Of a DNA stretch of 64,000 bases, positions 45,604-54,306 are shown one piece after another. Each line of letters starts with the position of its first letter. The first letter of the stretch is position 1. The notes under the pieces are model-generated. The model worked only from the letters and a program-made list of their open reading frames with translations, had not been told where the DNA came from and searched no databases. The DNA lies in assembly GCF_030209755.1 (NCBI RefSeq), contig NZ_JARVRH010000003.1, positions 62,001-126,000 on the forward strand, given 5' to 3'. The position numbers were made by a program, and so were the translations under genes. The DNA is from Arthrobacter sp. efr-133-TYG-118. GTDB taxonomy: Bacteria; Actinomycetota; Actinomycetes; Actinomycetales; Micrococcaceae.

Positions 45604-45879
45604 TCAGTCCACCCAGAATCCGGAGAACTCTCCAGTTGCTTGCGTGAACGTGGCATCCACGTGTTTCACCCGGCCCGGGGCATCCCGGGATTGCAGCCAT
45701 TCCAGCAGGGAGTCGACGGCTTCGCGATCACCTTCAGCGATCACCTGCACCGAGCCGTCCAACTGGTTCGCCGCCTCTCCGGTTAGTCCCAACAAACGGG
45801 CTTGATGCATTGTGGAATAGCGGAAGCCGACGCCCTGGACGCGGCCGGTCACCATGGCAATGACGCGTACGTGGCTCAT
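45604..45879 (-). CDS. acyP: Acylphosphatase
   Basis: A 91-residue acylphosphatase: VTGRVQGVGFRYS carries the phosphate-binding Arg and the strand signature, and NQLDGSVQV carries the catalytic Asn region. It hydrolyses acyl phosphates such as 1,3-bisphosphoglycerate. It overlaps the VOC gene upstream by 4 bp, so the pair is co-translated. The gene converges with the AlkZ-like gene. Confidence 0.92.
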   Translation of the reverse strand: MSHVRVIAMVTGRVQGVGFRYSTMHQARLLGLTGEAANQLDGSVQVIAEGDREAVDSLLEWLQSRDAPGRVKHVDATFTQATGEFSGFWVD

Positions 45880-46262
45880 GCGGCGCCCGATCCGTACGGC
45901 CGCGTGATCGCCTCCAGGAAATGTCCGTCCGGATCCGCGAAGTAGACGCCGCGTCCGCCGTCGTTGTGGTTGATCTGCTGGGGGCGGGAACGCGCAGGGT
46001 CCGCCCAGTAGGGGATGCCCTCGGCCTGGATCCGGGCGAAGATCCCGTCGAAGTCGTCCTCACTGACCAGGAAGGCATAGTGCTGGGGCGAGATGGGCCG
46101 GTCCGCAGTGGCGAAATCGATGGCTACTCCATGGTCAAAGGACACGGTCATGAAGGACCACATGGGTTGCGGCTTCGGCAATCCAAACATGTTGGCGAGG
46201 AACTCCGCGGAACGGCGTTTGTCCGTTGCGTAGACGATGGTGTGGTTGAAAGAGACGGTCAT
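45876..46262 (-). CDS. VOC-family (glyoxalase-like) protein
   Basis: A 128-residue single-domain VOC protein: FNHTIVYATDKRRSAEFLANMFGL at the start and VYFADPDGHFLEAI at the end, with His and Glu in the positions that usually bind a divalent metal. ATG 46262 is selected because GGAGG sits 6 nt upstream. The gene overlaps acyP by 4 bp. Substrate unknown; such proteins include dioxygenases, epimerases and resistance proteins. Confidence 0.85.
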   Translation of the reverse strand: MTVSFNHTIVYATDKRRSAEFLANMFGLPKPQPMWSFMTVSFDHGVAIDFATADRPISPQHYAFLVSEDDFDGIFARIQAEGIPYWADPARSRPQQINHNDGGRGVYFADPDGHFLEAITRPYGSGAA

Positions 46263-46331
46263 GAGGTCCTCCCCAGGCGTGCTGTCTGAAACCATCTGAC
46301 GTCCAACACCCCACAATTTCAAGAGTCCCGG

Positions 46332-47288
46332 CTAGGTGCGCGGTTTCACCGGGGTTGCGCCGGGAAGCGGCCGGGCGGCGATTGCCGCGAGGTCCCGTGC
46401 GGGGCCGGGGGGCGGGATCCTTCCGCTCAGCCAGACGGCGTTCAGTGTGCGGCGGAGCAGCACGCCGCGTACCGGCACAACGACCAAGCGCTGAAGCGTA
46501 ACGTCGTCCCGTACCGCCAGCGCACTGAGTACGGCAGGCGCCGTTCCGGCAGCTACCGCGGAACGCACGGCCGCCGTCGTCGGCAGCTCCACTAGGGGTG
46601 GGACCGACGGCGGTGCACCGGCCGCAGTCAGCACATGTTCCAAAGCGTCCCTCGTCCCGCTGCCGTGTTCCCTGGTGACCAGTGCGGTACGGGCCAGTTC
46701 GGCGGCGGTGACAGCTGACTTTCGCCGGGCCCACGGATGGTGCGGCGAAACTACCAAAACCAAATCGTCCTCCTGGACGCTGGCGGTGCTCAGGCCTGGC
46801 GGGAGATGCGGACTCTCTATGAACGCGATATCGGCGTCTCCGGAACGGACGTGGGCCGCGGCGGTCTCGCTGTTGGACACCGTCAGTTCCACGACGGTGG
46901 GCGTGGTACCGGCAGCCTCCTGTTGCCGCCGCAAAGCAACCAGCCAATGGGGCAGGAGGTGCTCGGCGATGGTCTGGCTGGCTGCGACGTGCAACTGGCG
47001 GAGACTGTCCGAACGGATCGATGCGATTCCGGCGTCGAGCCGTTCCGCGGCGGCGAGGACCTCGGCCGCCCATCCGGCCACCAAAACGCCGGATTCCGTG
47101 AGCGTGGAGCCGCGGGGCGTGCGGTTCAGGAGCGGCGCGCCAATCCGGGCCTCAAGGGCTCGCATCCGGGACGAGACAGCCTGTTGGGAAAGCCCCAGGT
47201 GCTTGCCGGCTGCCGAGAGGCTCCCCAACTCGTGCACTGTGGCGAGCATTTCGAGGGCGGAAAGCTCGGGAACACTGGGGCTGAGCAC
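46332..47288 (-). CDS. LysR-family regulator
   Basis: A 318-residue LysR protein. The N-terminal HTH shows LGSLSAAGKHLGLSQQAVSSRMRALEARIGAPLLNRT; the C-terminal periplasmic-binding-like domain begins near residue 90. GTG 47288 is chosen because AGGAGG lies 5 nt upstream. It is divergent from the TDT transporter, so LysR probably controls that gene, and binding sites should lie in the 96-bp gap. Effector not identifiable. Confidence 0.9.
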   Translation of the reverse strand: MLSPSVPELSALEMLATVHELGSLSAAGKHLGLSQQAVSSRMRALEARIGAPLLNRTPRGSTLTESGVLVAGWAAEVLAAAERLDAGIASIRSDSLRQLHVAASQTIAEHLLPHWLVALRRQQEAAGTTPTVVELTVSNSETAAAHVRSGDADIAFIESPHLPPGLSTASVQEDDLVLVVSPHHPWARRKSAVTAAELARTALVTREHGSGTRDALEHVLTAAGAPPSVPPLVELPTTAAVRSAVAAGTAPAVLSALAVRDDVTLQRLVVVPVRGVLLRRTLNAVWLSGRIPPPGPARDLAAIAARPLPGATPVKPRT

Positions 47289-47384
47289 AGCTTCCCTCCT
47301 GGGGCGATGACCATTCAGGTACAAGTGCGGCTTGTACCCTGCCAAGTCTATGCCCACTACTGCGGGGGAGCGGGAACCGGAAAC

Positions 47385-48551
47385 ATGGACGGCATGGGAA
47401 AACCTTCTGACTTCTTCGCCAACCTGACGCCAAACTGGTTTGCCAGCATCATGGGCACTGGAATCGTCGCGACTGCAGCAGTGACGCTTCCACTACAGTT
47501 TCCTGCTTTGCGCTCAGCTGCGACGGTTATTTGGGGCGTGGTCTTCCTCCTCTTGATCCTCCTGACTGTCGCGACTGTGGTCCACTGGGTCCGGCACCGC
47601 GAAACGGCACGCAGCCATCACAACAACCCGGTCATGGCCCACTTCTATGGCGCTCCGCCCATGGCTATGCTCACCGTTGGTGCGGCCACCTTGTTGCTGG
47701 GCAAGGACGTCATCGGCGAGCGGCTGGCTCTGGGCATCGATGCCGGACTGTGGGCGCTCGGCACCATTCTTGGGCTGGCAAGCGCGGTTGCCGTGCCGTA
47801 CCTGCAGTTCACCCGGCACAACGTCACTGCGGCGGATGCCTTCGGCGGCTGGCTGATGCCGGTGGTTCCTCCCATGGTCTCGGCGTCCACAGGGGCTTTG
47901 CTGCTGCCGTATATTCCTTCCGGGCAACTGCGGTTGACGATGCTCATGGCCTGCTACGCGATGTTCGGCCTGAGCCTCATGGCTTCGCTGATCATCATTC
48001 CCTTGATCTGGTACCGCCTGGCCGTTCACAAGAACCTGGCGCCATCCGCCGTTCCTACCCTGTGGATCATCTTGGGACCGCTGGGACAGTCCATCACAGC
48101 GGCCAATCTGCTGGGTTCCAATGCGCATCTGGCTGCCTCCGGGGCGCTGGCATCCGGGCTGGAAGTATTCGGGGTCCTCTATGGGGTGCCTGTTTTGGGT
48201 TTTGCGCTGATGTGGGCGGCTTTAGCGGCGGTCATCACCGTGCGTACCGTGCGCAGGGGCTTGCCGTTCTCGCTGACTTGGTGGTCTTTTACCTTCCCGC
48301 TTGGGACGTGCGTCACGGGCTTGAACGGCCTCGCTGCGCACACGCACTTGGCTGTCTTTGAGGCGATGGCCGTCGGGGGCTACACGTTGTTGCTTGGCGC
48401 GTGGGCCGTGGTTGCAACCCGGACGTTCCACGGAAGCGTCGTCAAGGGGGTCCTCTTCCAGGCGCCCATGGGTCCGGCGCCTGCCGTTTCCGCGGGTGCG
48501 GCGCCCGTGGGGGCGAGTCCATCGACTGTGTCCCGGGCGGCCGCGGCCTAA
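47385..48551 (+). CDS. TDT-family exporter (tellurite resistance/sulfite/C4-dicarboxylate type)
   Basis: A 388-residue membrane protein with ten helices typical of the TDT/SLAC1 family: FFANLTPNWFASIMGTGIVA at the start, FYGAPPMAMLTVG, and FPLGTCVTGLNGLAAHTHL late on. Family members export sulfite, dicarboxylates or tellurite-related anions. The last 35 residues are an Ala/Pro/Ser tail. ATG 47385 and ATG 47394 are both possible. It is divergent from the LysR regulator. Confidence 0.85.
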   Translation: MDGMGKPSDFFANLTPNWFASIMGTGIVATAAVTLPLQFPALRSAATVIWGVVFLLLILLTVATVVHWVRHRETARSHHNNPVMAHFYGAPPMAMLTVGAATLLLGKDVIGERLALGIDAGLWALGTILGLASAVAVPYLQFTRHNVTAADAFGGWLMPVVPPMVSASTGALLLPYIPSGQLRLTMLMACYAMFGLSLMASLIIIPLIWYRLAVHKNLAPSAVPTLWIILGPLGQSITAANLLGSNAHLAASGALASGLEVFGVLYGVPVLGFALMWAALAAVITVRTVRRGLPFSLTWWSFTFPLGTCVTGLNGLAAHTHLAVFEAMAVGGYTLLLGAWAVVATRTFHGSVVKGVLFQAPMGPAPAVSAGAAPVGASPSTVSRAAAA

Positions 48552-48590
48552 GCGGCAGCTAATCCGACGCGTGTGAGTCTGGGGCGGCGG

Positions 48591-49100
48591 CTATTTCCGG
48601 TGGGCTGCGAAGAAATCGCGGAGCAAAGCCGAACATTCCTCTTCGCGCACGCCTGCGTAGACCTCCACCCAGTGGTTGAGCCGCCGTTCCCGCAAGATAT
48701 CGAACACGGATCCGGCGGCACCGGCCTTCTCATCCCAGGCGCCAAAGACCACCCGCGGAATCCGGGCCAGGACAATGGCTCCAGCGCACATTGCACACGG
48801 CTCCAGCGTCACGACGAGGGTGCAGTCCTCGAGCCGCCAGCCGTCTCCGCCTTCGCCGAGCTCAAGGGCGTGGCGTTGCAGGGCGGCGGCTGCCTCGCGG
48901 ATGGCCACGATCTCGGCGTGCGCCGTAGGGTCGCCGTTCGCTTCCCGTTCGTTCCGCCCGGCACCCAGCACGCCGCCGTCGGGCCCTAGAACGACAGCGC
49001 CTATCGGCACATCCTCCGTATCCAAGGCCCGCCGGGCCTCGTCCAGGGCCAGGCCCATCCAGGCCGCGTGCTCCGCGTGATAAGGCTCGTTGGTGCTCAT
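48591..49100 (-). CDS. tadA: tRNA-specific adenosine deaminase TadA
   Basis: A 169-residue cytidine-deaminase-fold enzyme. The zinc ligands are H61 in HAE (with E63 as proton shuttle), C102 and C105 in PCAMC. The C-terminal [19 protein letters not shown] matches TadA. It converts A34 to inosine in tRNA-Arg(ACG). It is divergent from upp with only 23 bp between the start codons. Confidence 0.93.
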   Translation of the reverse strand: MSTNEPYHAEHAAWMGLALDEARRALDTEDVPIGAVVLGPDGGVLGAGRNEREANGDPTAHAEIVAIREAAAALQRHALELGEGGDGWRLEDCTLVVTLEPCAMCAGAIVLARIPRVVFGAWDEKAGAAGSVFDILRERRLNHWVEVYAGVREEECSALLRDFFAAHRK

Positions 49101-49123
49101 GCCTCAATGATAGTTTTGGAGTC

Positions 49124-49759
49124 ATGCGCACACTCGTCGTGGACCACCCGCTGGTCGCTCACAAGCTCACCGTTCTGCGGGATAAGAACACTCCTTCACC
49201 GGTCTTCCGGCAACTCACCGAAGAACTCGTCACCCTGCTGGCCTACGAGGCCACCCGCGAGGTCAGGACCGAAGCGGTAGAGATCGAAACCCCCGTCACC
49301 AAGGCGATCGGTACCGCCTTCACCAAGCCGACGCCGTTGGTGGTTCCCATCCTGCGCGCAGGCCTCGGCATGCTCGAGGGCATGACCAAGCTGGTCCCCA
49401 CCGCCGAAGTGGGCTTCCTGGGCATGGCCCGCGACGAAGAGACCCTGGACATCATCACGTACGCCGAGCGCCTGCCCGAGGACCTCACCGGCCGCCAGAT
49501 CTTCGTCCTGGACCCCATGCTCGCCACCGGCGGCACCCTGCGCGAGGCCATCAAGTTCCTCTTCAAGCGCGGCGCGTCGGACGTCACGTGCATCTGCCTG
49601 CTGGCCGCGCCGGAGGGCCTGGCCAAGCTTGAGGAAGAACTTTCCGACGCCAACGTGAAGATCGTCCTCGCCTCGATCGACGAGAGGCTCAACGAGAAGG
49701 CCTACATCGTTCCGGGCCTGGGCGACGCCGGAGACCGCCTGTACGGCGTGGCCGGCTAG
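49124..49759 (+). CDS. upp: Uracil phosphoribosyltransferase
   Basis: A 211-residue UPRTase: [12 protein letters not shown] near residue 80, the PRPP-binding loop [15 protein letters not shown], and the C-terminal uracil-binding [12 protein letters not shown]. It salvages uracil to UMP. GGAG is immediately upstream. Its promoter must overlap the tadA start because the intergenic distance is 23 bp. A 15-bp inverted repeat follows its stop. Confidence 0.95.
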   Translation: MRTLVVDHPLVAHKLTVLRDKNTPSPVFRQLTEELVTLLAYEATREVRTEAVEIETPVTKAIGTAFTKPTPLVVPILRAGLGMLEGMTKLVPTAEVGFLGMARDEETLDIITYAERLPEDLTGRQIFVLDPMLATGGTLREAIKFLFKRGASDVTCICLLAAPEGLAKLEEELSDANVKIVLASIDERLNEKAYIVPGLGDAGDRLYGVAG

Positions 49760-49776
49760 CCCTAGGTCCGCGAATT

Positions 49777-49832
49777 CGTGGGTGTGGGCCGTGGGCCGCG
49801 TTCTGGAACGCAGCACCCGGCCCGCACCCACG
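49777..49832. terminator. Inverted repeat between convergent upp and tetR
   Basis: Arms 49777-49791 and 49818-49832 pair at 14 of 15 positions with a 26-nt loop that contains a second small stem. It lies between two convergent genes and lacks a T-run, so it is a possible bidirectional terminator only. Confidence 0.45.
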
Positions 49833-49849
49833 GTTTCGGCCGCTAGGAA

Positions 49850-50566
49850 CTAACCTGCCCGGCGCTGGGCTTTGCTTGCCTTGAGCACCATGGGGAGCTT
49901 GGACCGCAGGGTGCACTCAAGCAACTCCTCGGCCGTCGAGTCCTGTTCGTAGACTTCCGGCAGGCGGATGCCGATCAGGGTGTTCATGAGCATGCCCTGC
50001 GCAAGGAAGTCGCGGGCGGTGTCGGGGGACAGGCCGGCTTCGTCCCGTACCAGACGGTAAATATCGAGGAATCCCTCCCTGGCCCGTGCCCCGATGGCGG
50101 GTTCATGGCCTGACACGAAAGCCTGCATCAGCATCATGAGGATCCCGCGGTCCTCCACCAGATCCGCGTAGGCGATCGCCATGAGCTGCTTGAGCTGTTC
50201 CGGCCGGCCGCTGCCGGCGGCAGGATCGAGGTGCTGCAATTCTTCGGCGAGCTCTCCGGCGTCGTAGGCCGCGATGACGTTGCGGAACGCGCGCAGCAAC
50301 TTGCCCTGGGCGCGGTCCAAGGCCTCCAGGAACAGGGCCTCCTTAGTGCCGAACATCCGCACGACGTAGGGCTGGCTGATGCCCGCGGCCTTTGCCACCT
50401 GGTCCGTGGTTGAGCCGGCGTAGCCCCGCTCGGCGAAGACGCCGGTGGCAGCTTCAAGGATCAGTTCGCGCCGTTGAGCCGCGGGTATGCGTTCGGCAGT
50501 TGCCTGGCTGGTTGAGCCTTTTTCCGGGGCGCCTGTGCCCGCTGTTTTCTTCGCCACACTTGACAT
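49850..50566 (-). CDS. TetR-family regulator
   Basis: A 238-residue TetR repressor. The HTH region is AERGYAGSTTDQVAKAAGISQPYVVRMFGTKEALF (about 45-80); the rest is a helical ligand-binding domain. The N-terminal 30 residues are disordered and polar. It is divergent from the DHA2 efflux pump, and two matched palindromes lie between the genes. It probably represses itself and the pump and is released by the pump's substrate. Confidence 0.92.
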   Translation of the reverse strand: MSSVAKKTAGTGAPEKGSTSQATAERIPAAQRRELILEAATGVFAERGYAGSTTDQVAKAAGISQPYVVRMFGTKEALFLEALDRAQGKLLRAFRNVIAAYDAGELAEELQHLDPAAGSGRPEQLKQLMAIAYADLVEDRGILMMLMQAFVSGHEPAIGARAREGFLDIYRLVRDEAGLSPDTARDFLAQGMLMNTLIGIRLPEVYEQDSTAEELLECTLRSKLPMVLKASKAQRRAG

Positions 50567-50614
50567 GTTATCAGTCGATAACTAACTTTGGCCTTTAAGT
50601 AATCATTCGATTAC
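50567..50614. promoter_or_regulatory. Tandem TetR operators
   Basis: GTTATCAGTCGATAAC (50567-50582) and GTAATCATTCGATTAC (50599-50614) are 16-bp sites of the form GTWATC-4-GATWAC, with 6-bp perfect arms. Their centres are 32 bp apart, about three helical turns, so two dimers could bind the same DNA face. They cover the tetR start region and the upstream region of the pump. Confidence 0.8.
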
Positions 50615-50660
50615 AACAATCCGAAAAAGTGAGCACCCTCAGCGACCCCGTGGAGTCATC

Positions 50661-52082
50661 GTGAAACGCACCATTCCCGTCTGGCTGGCCATAGTGGCGG
50701 CCTCCCTTCCCGTCTTCATGGCCACCTTGGACAACCTTGTGGTCACCAACGCGCTGCCCGTCATGCACAAGGCCCTCGGCGCGAGCGTTGAGGAACTGCA
50801 ATGGATCGTCAACGCCTACTCCCTGAGCTTCGCGGCGTTCATGTTGCTGGCCGTCGGCCTGGGGGACCGCTTCGGCCGCCGCCACGTGTTCATCGCAGGC
50901 CTAGCCATCTTCACCCTGGCTTCCGGAGCAGCAGCCGTCAGCACGGAACCGTGGCAGCTCATCGCTGCCCGCGCAGTCCAGGGCGTTGGCTCCGCGGCGC
51001 TCATGCCGCTATCGCTGACCCTGCTGGTGGGCTCTGTCAGCGACAAGCTGCGCCCGCTCGCCATCGGCATCTGGGGCGGCGTCTCCGGCCTGGGTGTCGC
51101 CCTCGGGCCGCTGATCGGTGGCGCCGTGGTGGAAGGCTGGAGCTGGGAAGCGATCTTCTGGCTCAATGTGCCGATCGGAATCCTGTCGGTTCCACTGGCG
51201 CTCTTCGCGCTGCCGAATAGTTTCGGCGCCCGTGTCCGCGCCGACGTCGTGGGCCTTCTTCTCTCCGGACTCGGCCTTCTGGCGCTCGTCTTCGGCATCG
51301 TCCGGGGGAACGACGCCGGCTGGTCCAGTGCCGAAGTGCTCGGCGCCTTGATCGGGGGTGGAGTCCTGCTGCTTGCCTTCGTTCTGTGGGAATCCCGCGT
51401 TGCCGCGCCGCTGCTTCCGCTCCGGCTCTTCCGCGACCGTAGCTTCACCGTGGCCAACCTGATCGGCCTGACCTTCAGCTTCGGGATCTTCGGATCGGTC
51501 TTCATTCTTATCCAGTTCCTGCAGGTGGTGCAGGGCCACGGTCCCCTCGCGGCCGGCGCCATGACGATGCCCTGGACCTTGGCCCCCATGTTCGTGGCGC
51601 CGCTTGCAGGCCTGATGGCACCGCGGCTCGGCACCAGGATCCTGATGATCACGGGCCTCGCGCTGCTCACTGCGGGCATGTTCTGGCTGGCAGGAGTCCT
51701 TTCCGCGACCGTCCCGTACCAGACTTTGGTGCCAGGCTTTGTAGCGGCGGGAATCGGGATGGGCCTGGTTTTCGCCCCGATGTCGACGGCGGTGCTCGCC
51801 AACATGCGCGCCGAGGACCACGCGAAGGCAAGTGGCACCAACTCCACGCTCCGGGAGATCGGTGTAGCACTCGGCGTCGCTGTTCTGACGGCAGTCTTCA
51901 CTGGAGCCGGCGGCAAGCTCACTCCCACGGGCTATGTGGACGCGGCCATTCCTGCCATCTACGTTGGTGCGTCGGTGCTGGTCCTTGCCACCTTGGTGGC
52001 GTGGCTCCTTCCGTCCCGCGCCCGCGCCCGCAGCTTGACGGAAGCGGTCACCGCCGTCGAGCCTTCCCTGCAAAACGCCTAA
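50661..52082 (+). CDS. DHA2-type MFS drug efflux transporter
   Basis: A 473-residue transporter with 14 predicted helices. Motifs include FMATLDNLVVTNALP (helix 1 signature), LLAVGLGDRFGRRHVF (motif A), and AARAVQGVGSAALMP. The family exports drugs, dyes or antibiotics by proton antiport. ATG 50661 follows the paired operators. The C-terminus is short and basic. Substrate not predictable. Confidence 0.92.
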   Translation: MKRTIPVWLAIVAASLPVFMATLDNLVVTNALPVMHKALGASVEELQWIVNAYSLSFAAFMLLAVGLGDRFGRRHVFIAGLAIFTLASGAAAVSTEPWQLIAARAVQGVGSAALMPLSLTLLVGSVSDKLRPLAIGIWGGVSGLGVALGPLIGGAVVEGWSWEAIFWLNVPIGILSVPLALFALPNSFGARVRADVVGLLLSGLGLLALVFGIVRGNDAGWSSAEVLGALIGGGVLLLAFVLWESRVAAPLLPLRLFRDRSFTVANLIGLTFSFGIFGSVFILIQFLQVVQGHGPLAAGAMTMPWTLAPMFVAPLAGLMAPRLGTRILMITGLALLTAGMFWLAGVLSATVPYQTLVPGFVAAGIGMGLVFAPMSTAVLANMRAEDHAKASGTNSTLREIGVALGVAVLTAVFTGAGGKLTPTGYVDAAIPAIYVGASVLVLATLVAWLLPSRARARSLTEAVTAVEPSLQNA

Positions 52083-52084
52083 GT

Positions 52085-52147
52085 CAACGCGGGGTCACTT
52101 ACGGCCCAATTCGAGCAGCAACATGGGCCGTAAGTGACCCCGCGTTG
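52085..52147. repeat. Perfect 24-bp inverted repeat (REP-like)
   Basis: Arms 52085-52108 and 52124-52147 are perfect complements separated by 15 nt; each contains GTCACTTACGGCCC or its complement. It follows the MFS stop by 2 bp. No T-run follows, so it is more like a repetitive extragenic palindrome than a terminator, although it could protect the mRNA end. Confidence 0.85.
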
Positions 52148-52194
52148 TGCTCAGCCCCTACCGGTTTTCCGGCTCCGCCGATAGCCTGTGGCGC

Positions 52195-52572
52195 ATGGAC
52201 TGGAAACTTGAACTTGTGTTTGTCCCTGTGTCCGATGTGGACCGCGCCAAGGATTTCTACGTCAACAAAGTAGGCTTCAACGCCGACTACGACGAGCGGC
52301 CCATGGACGGCATCCGCTTCGTCCAACTGACTCCGCCTGGCTCGGCCTGCTCCATCTGCATCGGCGAGGGCCTGAACGACGCCCCTCCAGGCACCGCCCC
52401 CAGCCTGCAGATGGTGGTGGGAGACATCCAGGAAGCCCACAGCCAGCTCAAGGCCAACGGCGTCGAAGTCAGCGACATCGACGTCCAGGATTGGGGCCAC
52501 TTTGTCTACTTCGCCGATCCGGACGGCAACAAGTGGGCCGTTCAGTACATCCCCCACAGGCCCAACGGCTAG
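52195..52572 (+). CDS. VOC-family protein
   Basis: A 125-residue single VOC domain: MDWKLELVFVPVSDVDRAKDFY at the start and HFVYFADPDGNKWAVQ at the end. Metal-binding His and Glu positions are only partly conserved, as in many antibiotic-binding or bleomycin-type relatives. It follows the MFS gene and the inverted repeat, and may be separately transcribed. Confidence 0.83.
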   Translation: MDWKLELVFVPVSDVDRAKDFYVNKVGFNADYDERPMDGIRFVQLTPPGSACSICIGEGLNDAPPGTAPSLQMVVGDIQEAHSQLKANGVEVSDIDVQDWGHFVYFADPDGNKWAVQYIPHRPNG

Positions 52573-52626
52573 GACTCACACTGTAAAAGTTGGGCCGCGA
52601 ACCAGCTTCAACGGCAGGATGGATGC

Positions 52627-53304
52627 ATGAACCTGCCTGCTGAAGCCGTGAAAACCCTGACCGTCCGGGCCGTCTTGTTCGATATGGACGGAACCTTGGT
52701 GGACTCCACCGCCATCGTCGAGCAAGTGTGGAGCGAATTCGCCGGCCGGTACGGACTGGACATCGAGGAGATCCTGCGGACTTCACACGGGGTCCAGGCC
52801 AAGGACACGGTGCGCCGTTTCGCCCCGGCCGGAGCCGACATCGACGCCCTCGCGGAGGAACTCGGCGAGATGGAGCGGACCCGGACGGAGGGGATCGTGG
52901 CGTTGCCCGGAGCCGCGGAACTGCTGCGGTCCTTGCCTTCCGACGCCGTCGCCATGGTCACCTCGGCTGATCGGATCCTCGCCGGGGTGCGCATGAAGGC
53001 AGCCGGACTTGAGATGCCAGCGACCACTGTCACCTCTGAGGCCGTGACCCGCGGCAAGCCTGACCCGGAAGGCTATCTCACGGCAGCCGGCCTGCTGGGT
53101 GCCGAGCCGGCCGACGTCGTTGTCTTCGAAGATGCTCCCGCGGGCATCGCTTCCGCCCGTGCGGCTGGGATGCGGACCGTGGTGGTGGGCGACGCCGGCG
53201 GCGAGGCGGCGGAAGGGCTCTGGCAGATCGCGGATTACTCAGCTGTCACTGCCACGGCCAGTCTGGACGCCTCGGGCCGACGGGTGATCGAGCTCCGGTT
53301 CTAG
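52627..53304 (+). CDS. HAD-IA phosphatase (sugar-phosphatase-like)
   Basis: A 225-residue HAD hydrolase: DMDGTLVDS (nucleophile and general acid Asp), the TSADR motif II region (VTSADRILAG), K in RGKPDPEGY, and VVFEDAPAGIASARAAGM. The cap and these motifs resemble sugar-phosphatase or phosphoglycolate-phosphatase groups. The 3' end overlaps the convergent LacI gene by 66 bp, which is unusual. Confidence 0.88.
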   Translation: MNLPAEAVKTLTVRAVLFDMDGTLVDSTAIVEQVWSEFAGRYGLDIEEILRTSHGVQAKDTVRRFAPAGADIDALAEELGEMERTRTEGIVALPGAAELLRSLPSDAVAMVTSADRILAGVRMKAAGLEMPATTVTSEAVTRGKPDPEGYLTAAGLLGAEPADVVVFEDAPAGIASARAAGMRTVVVGDAGGEAAEGLWQIADYSAVTATASLDASGRRVIELRF

Positions 53305-54306
53305 CGTTAGTGGGCTGGATGTAGGCCGGACCGCTCCTGTTGTTCCCCTCAGGACGAGGGTTCCCTCGAAGATGATCCTCGCGCCGGTCAGGTTGGTTGA
53401 GCCGGGGTTTTCGGAGAGGGCGGCCACGGCGCGCCGGGCTGCGGCACCGACATTGACCGCGATCGTGGAAAGGGCAGGAAACGTAGTGGTCGCAAGCGTG
53501 TCGTCGCATCCGATAACGCTCAACTCCTTCGGGACGTCCACGCCCGCGGCAGCGAATCCGCCCATCAAGCCGTGCGCGATGACGTCGTCAAAAGCGATGA
53601 CAGCGGTGACGCCGGACGCCGCCACCGAATCGGCGAGAGCTTTCGCGGCGTCGTAGGTGCCGGGATCCGCACTGAAGTGCGTGACCTCGAGCGCATGGAC
53701 CTTCGAGAAGTTGTCCACAGCCGAGCGACGCTGCTTGTTTGCCCATGATTGCGGTGGACCACCGACGTAGGCTACGCGACGGTGGCCGAGCTCGGACAAG
53801 TGCGTCAGTGCGGAGCGAATGGCCGCAGTGGTGTCCAGCAGTACCCGGTACGTCTCAGCAACATCGCGGTTGATGAAGGCAACGCGCTGGGAATCGGCGA
53901 TTTGCCGGATGCGGGCCGAAGGGAGCCGGGATGAAACCACGATCAGCCCCTCAACCTGGGGCGCCATCCGTGAGATGAGACGGTCTTCGCGATTGGCATC
54001 TTCATCCGTGTCCGCCAAAAATACCGATAGTCCGAGGTCGCTCGCATAGTTTTGAGCCGCCCGGACCAGCGGAGGGAAGAACGGGTTGGCGATGTCCGGC
54101 ACGATGAGTCCGATCGCGCCGGCGCGTCCGGTCGAGAGGGCGCGTGCGTGATGGTTCGGTACGTAGCCGGCGGCCTCGGCTGCCTTTTGTACGAGTGCCA
54201 CGGTCTCCGGTTTGAGGAGGTTTGGCCGGGTAAAGGCCCTGGACACTGTTGAGGGGGCGATGCCGAGTTCGGCCGCCAATTGGGTGATGGTTGGACGGCC
54301 CGTCAT
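53239..54306 (-). CDS. LacI-family regulator of the amino-sugar operon
   Basis: A 355-residue LacI protein. The HTH ITQLAAELGIAPSTVSRAFTRPN comes first, then a periplasmic-binding-type domain (IGLIVPDIANPFF, AYVGGP, TAVIAFDDVIAHGLM). It is the last gene of the seven-gene leftward operon and overlaps the ceramidase-like gene by 4 bp. Its likely operator is the palindrome at 61106-61119, before the first gene. Its 3' end overlaps the HAD gene. Confidence 0.92.
   Translation of the reverse strand: MTGRPTITQLAAELGIAPSTVSRAFTRPNLLKPETVALVQKAAEAAGYVPNHHARALSTGRAGAIGLIVPDIANPFFPPLVRAAQNYASDLGLSVFLADTDEDANREDRLISRMAPQVEGLIVVSSRLPSARIRQIADSQRVAFINRDVAETYRVLLDTTAAIRSALTHLSELGHRRVAYVGGPPQSWANKQRRSAVDNFSKVHALEVTHFSADPGTYDAAKALADSVAASGVTAVIAFDDVIAHGLMGGFAAAGVDVPKELSVIGCDDTLATTTFPALSTIAVNVGAAARRAVAALSENPGSTNLTGARIIFEGTLVLRGTTGAVRPTSSPLTLEPELDHPSARGVQTGRGSDS

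Noticed and set aside
50816..52073. Frames opposite the DHA2 pump
   Set aside because: Lysine/serine or Gln/Asp-rich with no hydrophobic pattern; shadows of a 14-helix transporter.
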